In this document: positions 41,029 to 51,849 of the stretch, piece by piece
How positions within the stretch are numbered: the stretch's first letter is position 1
How the letters are laid out: every line of letters starts with the position of its first letter
NCBI RefSeq assembly: GCF_052324685.1
Contig: NC_135225.1
Coordinates: 10,040,415-10,104,414, forward strand
Source of the DNA: Brachyhypopomus gauderio
Taxonomy: Eukaryota > Chordata > Actinopteri > Gymnotiformes > Hypopomidae
Reading direction: 5' to 3'
Length of the DNA: 64,000 bases
The notes under the pieces: model-generated
The model's input: only the letters and a program-made list of their open reading frames with translations
What the model was told of the DNA's origin: nothing
Databases searched by the model: none
Program-made: the position numbers and the translations under genes

Positions 41029-41300
41029 CAATTTGCATCCGGGTCTGGGTTGCGGGAGAAGTAGCCTAAGCAAGGAGGCCAGCTGAGAGATATAATCTGT
41101 CCCTCATGTCCTGGGTCTTCCCCGGGTCTCCTCCCAGTTGGACATGCCCAGAATGCCTCACCAGGGAGGTGCCCAGGGGCATCTGGAGCAGATACCCAAA
41201 CCACCTCAACTTGCTCCTCTCTACATGGAGGAGCAGCGGCTCTACTCCGAGTCTCTCCCGGATGACCGATCTCCTCACCTTCATCTCTAAGGCATTTTCC
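41029..41300 (-). mobile_element. 3' fragment of a LINE retrotransposon
   Basis: On the minus strand the translation shows VRRSVIRERLGVEPLLLHVE and KLRWFGYLLQMP, then in other frames HLPGEAF and ACPTGRRPG. These are the last residues typical of a fish non-LTR element (Rex1-like group suspected). Frameshifts separate the parts, and only the last ~270 bases remain, a 5'-truncated copy as LINE insertion leaves. Confidence 0.75.
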
Positions 41301-43252
41301 TCTGCATGGCTGATTTAGTATATGCATCAACATCTCAAACCAATAACTGTAAATAAAGAAATGCTATGAGTATTTCTAGATAAATTGTGGTCATATTAGG
41401 CAGAAACCTATGTTGGCCCATGTGTAGCACTCAGTAATGAACTTGAACACTTAAATGATTAGCTGACATTTGAACACATGAAAAGGATGAAAGCTGTCAA
41501 TACAACAAAATAATGAAAGCTGTCCTGTAATAAACAGACGGGTTATTGTTAGCAGGTTCAATACTGCACCAGTGTTTCCTGAGGCCCTGTGCTTATATTA
41601 ATATGTGTGTGTATGTACAATCCATCCCTAATGGGTCCTAAATAATTAAATACCCTATATACATCTTATTCCAGAAGTGAAAGGTTTGTCCTGTGACTTT
41701 GGCTTGTCCTGTGGGAAGAGGCTGTGAGAATGGCAGCTCATGACTGTATTTCACGGTTCTTGTGAGGAATGTGTCAGGATTCTCTTGTATTCATCACTAT
41801 GTAAATGTAACACATAGGTGTTCTGGGTTTGATTTGGTGGTGCCAAACCCAGTTTCGACTGCTTCTTTCATATTAAAAATAAATCTTTTTCCAAAGACCA
41901 GCTCAGGACTGTATTATACTGTTGCGGTTTGTCATATAAACTATAATGTTTCTTGATTTCTATCACTCTTGAAAATATATGGTATACATTCTAAACTTGA
42001 CTGGTATGTTTCAGTTCACACCTTCACAATAATATAAGCCAACATTTGTCCATCAAAGTCTTAAAATGAAACAGCAAAATATTTTCAGACTACATTCTAA
42101 CAAGATTAAAGAGCCATGCTCTACTGATCTGGCATTTCTGTTTTGGGAGATTATTTCTGCTCTAGTCTAATCTCAGTATCCTATTACACACCTCCTCTCT
42201 CATACACATACAGGGTCAAAGAGATCTGCTGAAAAATTTAGCACTAGTACTACATGCTAGATTAGCATATGCTATCTACAGAACATTTGTTGTATTTTCA
42301 ACACTTTGAATTGAACATTCTTGAGTTGTATGTTATTGGAAGAAACTCCTTTGAAGAAAAGCAACAAAGATTTTTTTCACATTTTAAAACCTGCAGATTT
42401 GTCTTTGCTCTGTGGTAGTCAATTACATCATTTTACCATTTTAACCTATTTGTCTTTCATACTGATTCTGGGTTTTATCAGTTTATGTCAATTAATTAAA
42501 AGGATTATTTTAAAAGCAAGATTGGACCTGGAAGGTAGCATCAAAACTGATAATCACAGCTCAGGGACCCTTATTCAAATTGCTGCAAAGCCATAATCAC
42601 ACACCAGTAGATGGTGCAACAGTTCAGCCCATGTAGACTGCTTACAGCCACATGACTGGTGCAGTCATGAAAAATTTCACATTGCAAAAACAAAGCAGGG
42701 AATTGACATGCAAATATGCTTGGAATTGAGTTTAGATTTAATAATCTCATAAACAGTGAGATTCAGAATCCCACCTTTCTCTGCTAGGCCCACTACAACA
42801 TCTAATAATTTTTTGTGTTCGTCTTTGTGTTAGGGCTAAAATTTTGTTGACAGGACCATAATGATTGACCACAATTTATTGTTATTATTTACTTTTTACA
42901 AAAGTGAAATCAGACAGAGAGTGACAATCCAGAGTGACAAATGTCTGCATGGTTTGAAGGTTTAGAACAAGCACAGAGGATTGGTCATGCCGAGCAGACA
43001 ACCCGTCAGGTCCACCTGACGTTTTTACCTGCACTACATGCCTGGAACTCTAAAGGAAGACTTAGGCACATGGTCCTTCCCCAAAACAGCTGTCCAGCTA
43101 ATCCAGGACAGACATTACACATAACACATCCTTTTTGTTTCTAAGTAACTCTAAATAATTTGAACATATGTTTTTATCTGCTTTTCTATCTGCATCCTGG
43201 TATGCTGCGTGTCCGTTTGAGGCTTGGAAATACGGTTGTGTTTGGCAGTCAG
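41301..43252. other. Spacer with one CTCF-like word
   Basis: No gene was recognised. CCAGTAGATGGTGC at 42604-42617 matches 13 of 14 positions of the CTCF core motif. The stretch should also hold the 3' untranslated region of the GPRIN-family gene, whose stop codon lies at 43253. Confidence 0.4.
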
Positions 43253-44788
43253 TCAGTCTGCTGCAGTCGTTGTGCGGGTACAGCACCCTGGAGGACGCAA
43301 GGATGGGATTAGGCTCCGCCTCCTGTGCCGCCCCTTCCCTGCGCTTGCGTGCGACGTGACTGTACTCTGCCGCGAGAGTCTTGCGGTTCTCCCCGCCGTC
43401 TCCTTGATCTGCAGCTCCAGGTGCTTCTGAATAGCCAGGCCCAGCTCCTCGGGGTCCACGGAGGCCCCGTACACCTCCCACGTCATGCCCTCCGCGTCCC
43501 AGCTCACCTCTCGCACCGGGGACTTCCTGTGTGCCCCCTCGTCCAGCAGACACACCTCGGGGAAGACGTGCTGAGCCTGCGTCTCGGGACGCTCCTGTCC
43601 CACCTGCACACCTGCGTCCCTCAGCTCCATGCGCGAGGTCATGGTGGCCGCGTCCCTGGTGGCCCCGGCCTGGTGCCCCGCCCGCTGCTGGCGCCGCAGG
43701 GGCCCGGGCCAATCACAGTCCAGGCTGCAGCAGTGGAGCAGATGCTTACCATCCAACCCCGTCTCGCTGACGGAGGAAACGAGCGGGGGGAGTGTCAGCA
43801 GGGTGGGCCCGACTCCCTGCCCCCTGCAGTTCCCCTCTGGGCCCTCGGGTGGCGCTCTCTGCAGTGGCAGCCGGGCGGGGCTGGGGGCGGGGATGGGGGC
43901 GGGGATGGGGGCGGGGATGGGGGCGAGGATGGAGGCGGGGCTGGGGGCGGGGATGGGGGCGAGGATGGAGGCGGGGCTGGGGGCGGGGATGGGCTGGGGG
44001 TGACAGTAGGCGGCGAACGTGCCCTCGACAGCCACGCGGGGGTACGAGCTGCAGCAGACGGCCTCTTCCAGCCTGGAGTGTTTCATGTCCCCGCTCGGCT
44101 CTCCTGCAGCCTGGGAGCCAGCGCCGGCAGAGTGAGAGCAGCCCCGTTGGGCCGAACTCCCCGAACACATGCCCTCCCTGCAGAACACACTGCTCGTGCT
44201 GCTCTGGTGCAGCTGCATGGCTTGCATACAAGCTAACGGCTGGTTGGATGTTTCCAGGCTCCTCCCCAGGCACACAGGCCCTCTGGTTTCGCAGGGCAGC
44301 ACTGAAGCAGGGCCCCCTTTCCGTGTTTGAAGGTTGTCGGAGAGGCTCCTCTGATCAGGCAGCCTGGCTGGGCCTGGGCTCCGCTCTCCCAGGTCTCTGT
44401 GCACGGAGGAGACATTGGCTCCAAAGCCCTTTTCGTTCTGATGGGTCACACTGTCTCTGTCTCCTCTCAGCGCTCCTGCTCCATCAGGTCTGTGAACCTC
44501 TGCGATACTGTGGGGACAAATTGCACGAACAGCCATGCAGTCGCCCGCACAGACCATCATGTGCGCGGCGGTGTTTGGTTTTACATTGCTGCTGTCTTCC
44601 AGAACTTTCTCAGAGCGTGGCGCGTTACTGGCGTGCTTCTGAAACTCCTTGGGCTGGAGGGGGGTCTTTGCCATCTCTGCTGGGCTCTTTGAAACTGGGA
44701 GAGCAGGGACATTAGGGAGTACAGAATCACATGGGATGCCCCCCCCTGCTGGGAACATCTCTAACAAAGGACGTCCAGGCTCCGCCAT
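43253..44788 (-). CDS. gprin2: GPRIN-family protein (G protein-regulated inducer of neurite outgrowth)
   Basis: Binds activated Gi/Go/Gz alpha subunits and promotes neurite growth in other vertebrates (family knowledge). A single coding exon of 511 residues was read from the ATG at 44788; a 3' splice site (TTTCTAG) just upstream shows a noncoding first exon. Most of the protein is low-complexity and Pro/Ser-rich. The diagnostic GPRIN C-terminal block begins near residue 425: VREVSWDAEGMTWEVYGA, followed by AIQKHLELQI. A Cys-Cys pair near the C-terminus (PPGCC) could be lipidated. A short in-frame Pro-Ile-Pro-Ala repeat lies at 43880-44000. Length fits GPRIN2 better than the longer GPRIN1 or GPRIN3, but the paralogue call is tentative. 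Confidence 0.82.
   Translation of the reverse strand: MAEPGRPLLEMFPAGGGIPCDSVLPNVPALPVSKSPAEMAKTPLQPKEFQKHASNAPRSEKVLEDSSNVKPNTAAHMMVCAGDCMAVRAICPHSIAEVHRPDGAGALRGDRDSVTHQNEKGFGANVSSVHRDLGERSPGPARLPDQRSLSDNLQTRKGGPASVLPCETRGPVCLGRSLETSNQPLACMQAMQLHQSSTSSVFCREGMCSGSSAQRGCSHSAGAGSQAAGEPSGDMKHSRLEEAVCCSSYPRVAVEGTFAAYCHPQPIPAPSPASILAPIPAPSPASILAPIPAPIPAPIPAPSPARLPLQRAPPEGPEGNCRGQGVGPTLLTLPPLVSSVSETGLDGKHLLHCCSLDCDWPGPLRRQQRAGHQAGATRDAATMTSRMELRDAGVQVGQERPETQAQHVFPEVCLLDEGAHRKSPVREVSWDAEGMTWEVYGASVDPEELGLAIQKHLELQIKETAGRTARLSRQSTVTSHASAGKGRHRRRSLIPSLRPPGCCTRTTTAAD
43880..44000 (-). repeat. In-frame coding repeat of GPRIN gene
   Basis: Tandem 12-base (GGGGATGGGGGC) and related 30-base units lie within the coding exon. 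On the gene strand they encode PIPAP and ASILAP repeats. All lengths are multiples of three, so the frame is kept. Confidence 0.9.
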
Positions 44789-44829
44789 CAAAAACTAGAA
44801 AATCAGATTGAAAGATTGGTTATAGCATT

Positions 44830-46600
44830 TCTTTACTTTTTACTGCCTTAATTTGCAGATTTTAAATAAACAAACCTTTACAACAGTCTAGGAAAGACTA
44901 ACAGGCAAAACATTATCATTGCAATGCAGTGTGAAACTCAGTTCTGAGAAGAATCCAGAGTATGGTTCTGTTGACATATTTTACCTTCATGTAAATATCC
45001 TTTAATCAAAGCTCAACTATTATGGTATATACATGCTTAATTGTATACAGGTTTAATTAAATGTTTCTGAAATTACGGTTCACCAAGACAAAAATCAAAA
45101 GACACTAAAGATAAAACAATCGTCTGAATCTACTGAATCATGCTGCCAGCCAGGAAGAAATTACTTCTAGATCCTGGCGAACATGTCCTATGTATATAGG
45201 TCGCGATATATGCTTCAACTTCAAGGTCAGTAGAGGTGGCACCAGATACCTTTACAAGCAGACAGTGAGGGTACAAACCAAACCAGTATAAGCAGCCCCT
45301 AAACAGTGGTCCAAGATGAAGGAAATAAGGTTATTCCTAGATTCGTTTGCTTCTGGTGATCTATCAGATCATAATACACAGGAGGACACAGAACAGATGC
45401 ATACATAGGCAGATTCGGAGAGAGATTAGCACATGCTAATCTACGGTAAGAATCCCACACAGGAATACTCCTGCCCTTTGTGGTGAGTCTGACACAGCAG
45501 TGTTACGTCTCTTCCCAGGTGGAGCTGAGCCCCCATGTTCTAATCAGTATTGCCAAAATATGAAAGGTGAGAAGTCACACCATAATATGCCATATAAAAA
45601 TGAAGAATAATGACCCAGTAATACAGGAATTAAGGACTTTTAACACATGCCTCTAAGGTAAAATAATCTGTCCACAGGATGTGTAAGAAATGCATGGAAT
45701 ATGAAAATACAGTTGGGTAAACTAAACAATCCCAGAATATCTCTCAAAATGTAAAATGGTAGACTTGAGCAATTTTAAGGTGCATTTAAACTAGAATGCT
45801 AGAATTATCTATTTGGAAATGAGTTTAAAAATACAAATGGAAAAGGGAGAATTTATGCTCTGAACACATCACATGCTGAACAAAGCACAGTGAGGACAAA
45901 GAGGGGGAAATATTTTGTAGTACAGTAGAGAAAAAAATTAAGAAAGGAATTATAATATGTTGATACTGAACAGAAGACTGAAGTTATTTTAAAACCTGGA
46001 TTAACCAGCAGCCTTAATAAAGTACTGTTTCATGGTTTCAACAGATTTTGTTTGTATTTCTTTTAGATTCTGAAACTGTACTCTTACACCAGGAAAAACC
46101 ATGGAATGAAGTTCTATCGGCTTCACCCCTCCATGTGATTACTGGATACATATTTATTTAGGGGTGTTTTCTTGGCATTCATAGACTAAATATAGAGCTA
46201 TCTAATACCTCTGGTCTCTCACATGCTAGCGGTAAGAGAAGTCTCCAACTGCACACACAGCCCCTGGTGCTATTGTGATTCAATAAGAATCAACTGACTT
46301 GTTGACCAAGCTTGTTTCTGAGGTCAGTGAACTTCAATTTAGTCAATTTGTGCAGACATGTCAGTGTACTGGTCTTCACAATGTCCTTTTGGACAAAACC
46401 TGTCAATGTCCATTTGCAGCCTAAGATCTAGATTCGGACATATAATGAGCTATTTGAAGGTCTGTGTCCTGAAATACAGCAGCGAGTGAGACCAAGTGCT
46501 GTGTGCTGTGTGCTGTGTGCTCTTTCTCCAGGTCTGCTCGCACTGCTATTCCATTAGGGCTAAAAATACCCGACAGGGGAAGGACGGTCCTTCCGTGTGC
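44830..46600. other. Spacer upstream of the GPRIN gene
   Basis: AT-rich. No gene or element was recognised. A noncoding first exon of the GPRIN gene may lie here or further right. Confidence 0.4.
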
Positions 46601-46616
46601 ATCCAAACGCGCGTGG

Positions 46617-46702
46617 GCACACACACGCAGACACCGACACGTGCACATACACACACACGTGCACACACACACACACACCCACACACACACACATTCACAC
46701 AC
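46617..46702. repeat. CA-rich microsatellite
   Basis: Imperfect CACACA tract with GTGCA interruptions. Confidence 0.88.
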
Positions 46703-46996
46703 ACATATATTTACAGTCTTTCTGATTAACTGTGCTACTGCACTACATGGAGCACTTATTAAACAGCGCCCTTACCCTGTGCTGGTGCGAGTCGTCGCTG
46801 AGACCTATGCCCTCCTCTTTGGGGTCTTTACCGTGCTGCAGCTGTCTGTCTGCCCAGGCGTCTCCCTGCCCAGACGTCTGTCTGCCCTCTCTGGCTGTCT
46901 TCTTGTCTTCCCTCCCTCTAACGCATCTGTGCAGTCATTCCAGCATCGGTGAAGGACCTTGAGAAGGGACAGGCAGGATATGCGACGCTGTCTCCT

Positions 46997-47001
<5 letters not shown>

Positions 47002-47047
<46 letters not shown>
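47002..47047. repeat. CA microsatellite
   Basis: Uninterrupted CA repeat of about 23 units next to a GC-rich segment. Confidence 0.92.
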
Positions 47048-47048
<1 letters not shown>

Positions 47049-47079
47049 CCACAGGTGAAACCCCCCCTCTTCCTCCTTT

Positions 47080-47360
47080 TCCCAGTCACTCCGTCAGACC
47101 ACACCCATCGTGGCAGGGTGGCTCCTCCCCCAGCTCCTCTAACATTTCTCCAGCAGTGGAGGAGATGCAGGGCGCTGCGGGATAATCTCGCCTTTCATCT
47201 GATTCCCAGCCCGCCTCAGTCCCAGCCCTGCACGTCCCGGAGCCTCGGGGGAGACGACAGCACCGGAGACGGGGCGGCGGAGGAGAGAGCGCCACGGGGC
47301 GTCACCGTGCAGTCCAACACTGGGGGGGGGGGCGCAGGAGGACAACCAGGAGAGGACGTG
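47080..47360. promoter_or_regulatory. GC-rich island, possible promoter
   Basis: This is the most GC- and CpG-rich stretch between the GPRIN and rap1gds1 genes (CCCGGAGCCTCGGGGGAGAC, GGGGCGGCGGAGG). It could be the GPRIN promoter with its noncoding first exon, about 2.3 kb upstream of the coding exon. No splice donor could be tied to it with confidence. Confidence 0.3.
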
Positions 47361-47908
47361 GTCATAAGAGGACGGGACCAGCTGTCAGACAGTGGGCATC
47401 ATTTCACTTTTGTTCATCTGAGAAGAAGAGAGAGAGGAACATTCTCTCATGATCGGACATAAATAAACTAGTTTGTTTACTGGGATCATGCGGGTACACT
47501 GGCACCGAATCGCCCCCACCCCCCACCCAAACACCTTATGTCTGACAACACACACTCTCCGCAGGACCCCGCTTCCCCCACACACACCTATCTCCTTGCA
47601 CAGCCTCGAACTGTTCACACCATCACTCCTCCCCTGTTGCTATGGAAACAACATTGCTCAATGGAACATGAATTTCATTTTCTTTTCTTTTTTTTTACTT
47701 TTCTTCTTTTTTTTTTTTTTGCTTTTCTGCAGTGTCCAAAGGGGCTCAGCACTCACTATGTGATAACATAAAAATCATATTTTCACAGTCACACCTTCAC
47801 CACTGTCTCTTGATATGAACAGATGAGCAGGATTCTTCTTCATGGCATTCAATGTCCACATTACCAATAGCACTGGGTCAGTATCACTATGGAGCAATTT
47901 CTTAAAGA

Positions 47909-47979
<71 letters not shown>
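47909..47979. repeat. CT/CA compound microsatellite
   Basis: About nine CT units pass directly into about 26 CA units. Confidence 0.92.
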
Positions 47980-47981
<2 letters not shown>

Positions 47982-48509
47982 TGGAAAAGGAAACCAAGTC
48001 ATACAGTCATGTAGAAAAGCAAACAGAGCGAGGCACAGTGTCCACGCCCGCTCCTTCCTACCAGAGTCATTAATAGCAGAATAAAGTTAAGCCTAATGCA
48101 AACACTTCAGGACTACACTTCACAAACGGCCACTCTGCACCACTAATGGCACTGGGTGGATGGACACCTCGCTGAACAGTGTGAATAGTCGTGAATTATG
48201 ATCCTGAAACCTTTGTGAAAGGACCTTTAGTTCACTACTCCATTAAACTGGGATTTCACACAGCACGTATGTTCATCCGTACAGGTTAAATCACAAATCT
48301 CTCCATTTTTTTTTTACATCAGTTTGAAAACTATTGAGAAAATATTGCAGTATATTCAATTTCATATACACATACAAAATATCCTATGGAACCTGAAAAA
48401 GAAAAAAATAAGCCATGTGTGACAAGACTCTACACTTTGGCCAACCTCATCAATGTTCAAAACACATAGAAGTGCTTCAGAATACGATCGAAAGAACGTC
48501 TCCAACCAC

Positions 48510-48604
48510 AACCAAACACCACTGCTGAGTTCAAACCAAACCCCACTGCTGAGTTCAAACCAAACACCACTGCTGAGTTCAAACCAAACACCACTGCTGA
48601 GTTT
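48510..48604. repeat. 24-bp tandem repeat, four copies
   Basis: The unit is CAAACCAAACACCACTGCTG plus AGTT. Copies are nearly identical. Confidence 0.9.
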
Positions 48605-48866
48605 TAACCTACAGTGCTTAAAGGGACTTGCAGTCCTTCCTGGAGTCCAGTGGGTGCTCTTCCCTGAGCTCTCCAGTAGGGCGGGGCTACCACCATGCTG
48701 CTCTCATACCCCTAAACTGCACTTTCGGTGTCACAGTGTCTCAGATTTCCACACTTTAATTAGTAATCCCTTCTTCATTTCTAAATGTTGTATTGGCGAC
48801 GGCGCCCAGATTGCATTGTGGTTAATCATTTATGTTTGAGCTTTAGCTTGTTTTGCACTTAACGTA

Positions 48867-49386
48867 CACTCACCGGCCATTTTATTAGATACACCTTGCT
48901 TGTACCAGGTTGGACCCCCTTTTACCTTCAGAACTGCTTTAGTCCTTCGTGGCATAGATTCAACAAGGTACTAGAAACATTCCTCAGAGAGTCTGGTCCA
49001 TATAGACATGATAACATCACACAGTTGCTGCAGATTTGTCGGCTACACATCCATGATGTGAATCTCCCGTTCCACCACATCCCAAAGGTGCTCTATTGAA
49101 TTGAGATCTGGTGACTGTGGAGGCCATTCGAGTACAGTGAACTCATTGTTGTGTTCAAGAAACAAGTCTGAGATGGTTCATGCTTTATGACATGGCACGT
49201 TTTCCTGCTGGAAGTAGCCATCAGAAGATGGGTACACTGTGGTCATAAAGGGATTCTGATGCTCAGTTTGAACTGCAGCAGATCATCTTGGCCATGTCTA
49301 CATGCCTAAATGCATGAGTTGCAGCCATGTGATTGGCTGAATTGACATTTCCATTAATGAGCAGTTGATGTACATAATAGTGAGTG
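48867..49386. mobile_element. Internally deleted Tc1-type element
   Basis: It starts CACTCACCGGCCATTTTATT and ends ...TAATAGTGAGTG, with TA at both flanks (48865-48866, 49387-49388). The start is a well-known end of a fish Tc1-like element. Decayed minus-strand transposase words remain near 48940-49130. About two thirds of the body is missing. Confidence 0.8.
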
Positions 49387-49388
49387 TA

Positions 49389-50370
49389 TATCCCAAAGAG
49401 AAAAATATCACGTACCATCAGTTCCTATACTGGGATATGCTGTATGTTTAAAGATGTTACACTGCATTACTAAATGTAGGAGGTAGTACATGAAGAATTT
49501 CTATACTAGTTAAACAAGTCAGCATAGGTAGGATCGAGTTAGACTCAACATTTTTTGTTATAAATCTCTAATGGTCGACAGACATGATGTTCTGTGTGTC
49601 CATAAAAACACTTTAGCTTTAAGTTCCTCTTACTTGATCTTTGAACTGTAATTTACACATGCATACTTTGCTCCTGTTGACATTGGCAGTGAACAATTGA
49701 GTCCGGTCACAGACGACGGCGGGAACAGAGTGACACTGACCCCAGTCACAGAGTTTCGTCAGTCCAGACAAAACATCAAAGCCAGAAAAAGTCTCAGCAC
49801 CGGTTTTTATAAGAGAAGATCCGCGTGCTGTCGGTGCACTTTGGCTACCTGGACTGATACAGCCACTCGTCTACTGAGCGATCCGAACATTACTTTAAAA
49901 TCTATACATGCTGATGTTTTCACACTTACCATGGACAAAGACAGGATAGTTGTGTGGAGTAGTTGTGTGGAGTGTGTAGGCCGAGTCTTCTGGTACGACT
50001 GCAGCTGGTGGTCTAAGTGGCACGCCACCACACAGGTGAGTCAGGGCTAGTGTCACCCTGTCTGCTCAGGGCGGTTTCACATGACTTACTGCGGCCACAC
50101 CCACAGAGTCCTGTTTCTCACCTGCACAGGTGGCGTGGAAACACAGCTCAGCAGAAGAACCTTTGTCCTAGACATATATAAAGAAAAAAACATCCACCCT
50201 TGGGTGGATTTGAATCGATTTCTGTTATTTCAGTAAACACGTCTATGCAATCAGGTCAGATTTTGTACTGTTATATTATGTCATCCTGACTATTTGATTT
50301 CATATACAGTACACTCTTCCACATTATGATGTTGCATAGGCTGTAATAAACAGATCAGAGTGATATACAG
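49389..50370. other. Spacer, nothing recognised
   Basis: One open frame of 117 codons (49697-50050) shows no resemblance to a known family and no splice context. It is treated as chance. Confidence 0.4.
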
Positions 50371-50373
50371 TAT

Positions 50374-50429
<56 letters not shown>

Positions 50430-50457
50430 TTGTGTGTGTGTGTGTGTGTGTGTGTGT
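50374..50457. repeat. TA/GT compound microsatellite
   Basis: About 25 TA units are followed after a short break by about 13 GT units. Confidence 0.93.
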
Positions 50458-51092
50458 TAATTGCTTTGCTATGGCATCCTCTGGTTAAACTGTAGGCTGA
50501 ACTGCTTCATGATCCCAGGTTGTGTATTCTATTAGTAGGTCAACCTTGTCTAGTATGGACTAGTATATCTAGTATGGACTAGTATGCCTGGTATGGACTA
50601 ATATGTATTCTACATTAAACCTGTGTGACCGTCACTGACTCTCATAGACCATGACGCTCCCAATGAGCAAACATTGTCTACTACTGTATAAATGAGCATA
50701 CAAACTGCTCCAGTGTCCAGGCATTCTGTAAGAAAACTGGGGCTTTAATTACAGTGTGAAAAAACAAGGACATTTCTAATTCTGTTTGGTTCTCTTTTTT
50801 TTTTACAAATTACTGTAATTAAATGTTATTATTTGTGTCATGTATTCTCTGTTGGTTTTATTGAGATATTGTAGTGTGACAGAAGCTCAGTGGTGGGAGA
50901 AGCTTTCTGCCTGGGTACAGCTCACACACTCATGGAGTAGGGTGGAGTGGAGCTGCATGTAGTAGGTCAGAGTGGGAGGGTGTGAAATGAAGGCACAAGA
51001 AAGTGATCTCTGGGCCTGTGGCCCATTTTCTCATTGTCCCCCAGAGACTGTCCATATGCCACATTCAGAATGGCCCTTGCCCACAGTGCACA

Positions 51093-51093
<1 letters not shown>

Positions 51094-51128
<35 letters not shown>
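51094..51128. repeat. CA microsatellite
   Basis: About 16 CA units. Confidence 0.9.
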
Positions 51129-51131
<3 letters not shown>

Positions 51132-51835
51132 CCTCAAGCCCATGGTCAGTTTAGCTGGTAGGAGAAGGATGTTGTACTATATGACTAGACATGATACATT
51201 TTGTTACAATCTGGTCAAGCTGTAAAATTAGGAAAAGAGACCTCTTAGACCTCCTGATTCATTTCTTTGAAAAATAACACTGAGGACATTCAACCCCCTG
51301 AAAATCATCTTGAAAGACTACAGTACCATGTTGGTTGCACTGGCATTGACCTCCATCTTGAAGGGTTTAGAACATTTGGACGCCACAAGAACCACACAAA
51401 AGTGACTTTGCAGAGTTACACACACATACAGCCAGCACTGAGATTATGGCATCATTTCTTAATTATGTTCAAATCTGACCTGGAAAATAAACATACCTAG
51501 CAAAAGAAAAGAAAAGAAAATGCAACCAACATAACAGCAAACCAAGGAAAACAAGCATAACCAGAACAACCCTCCTCCTTATGAATAAAGTTTATATACA
51601 AGAGAAAACATAATGCTTCATCACTAGCAATACATACTTCAACAAATGCTTTAGAAATACTACTATTCAAGCTATTTCCACCACTACCTCAACAAATACC
51701 ATTTACCAAACGGGTCTTAAGCAGCAGTCTTCACACATGGATTGGGTTGCTGATGAGAGAACAGGAAACATGGCAGAAATTTAATCAGAATGGAGAACCC
51801 CCCTTCTTCCTCTCAGCACAACCCTTTTATATGTA

Positions 51836-51849
51836 GCGCCACCTGCTGG
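51836..51849 (-). promoter_or_regulatory. Candidate CTCF site, perfect core match
   Basis: On the minus strand CCAGCAGGTGGCGC fits all 14 positions of the vertebrate CTCF core consensus. It lies in the gene-poor stretch between the GPRIN and rap1gds1 genes, where a domain boundary is plausible. Occupancy is unknown. Confidence 0.5.

Noticed and set aside
43325-44715. Long plus-strand open frames opposite the GPRIN gene
   Set aside because: They are GC-rich antisense shadows. The minus-strand frame carries the conserved GPRIN C-terminal block.
46421-48084. Several open frames rich in Thr-His or Cys-Val
   Set aside because: They are translations of CA/GT microsatellites.
49697-50050. Open frame of 117 codons
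   Set aside because: No family resemblance, no splice context, and the length is expected by chance in AT/GC-mixed spacer.
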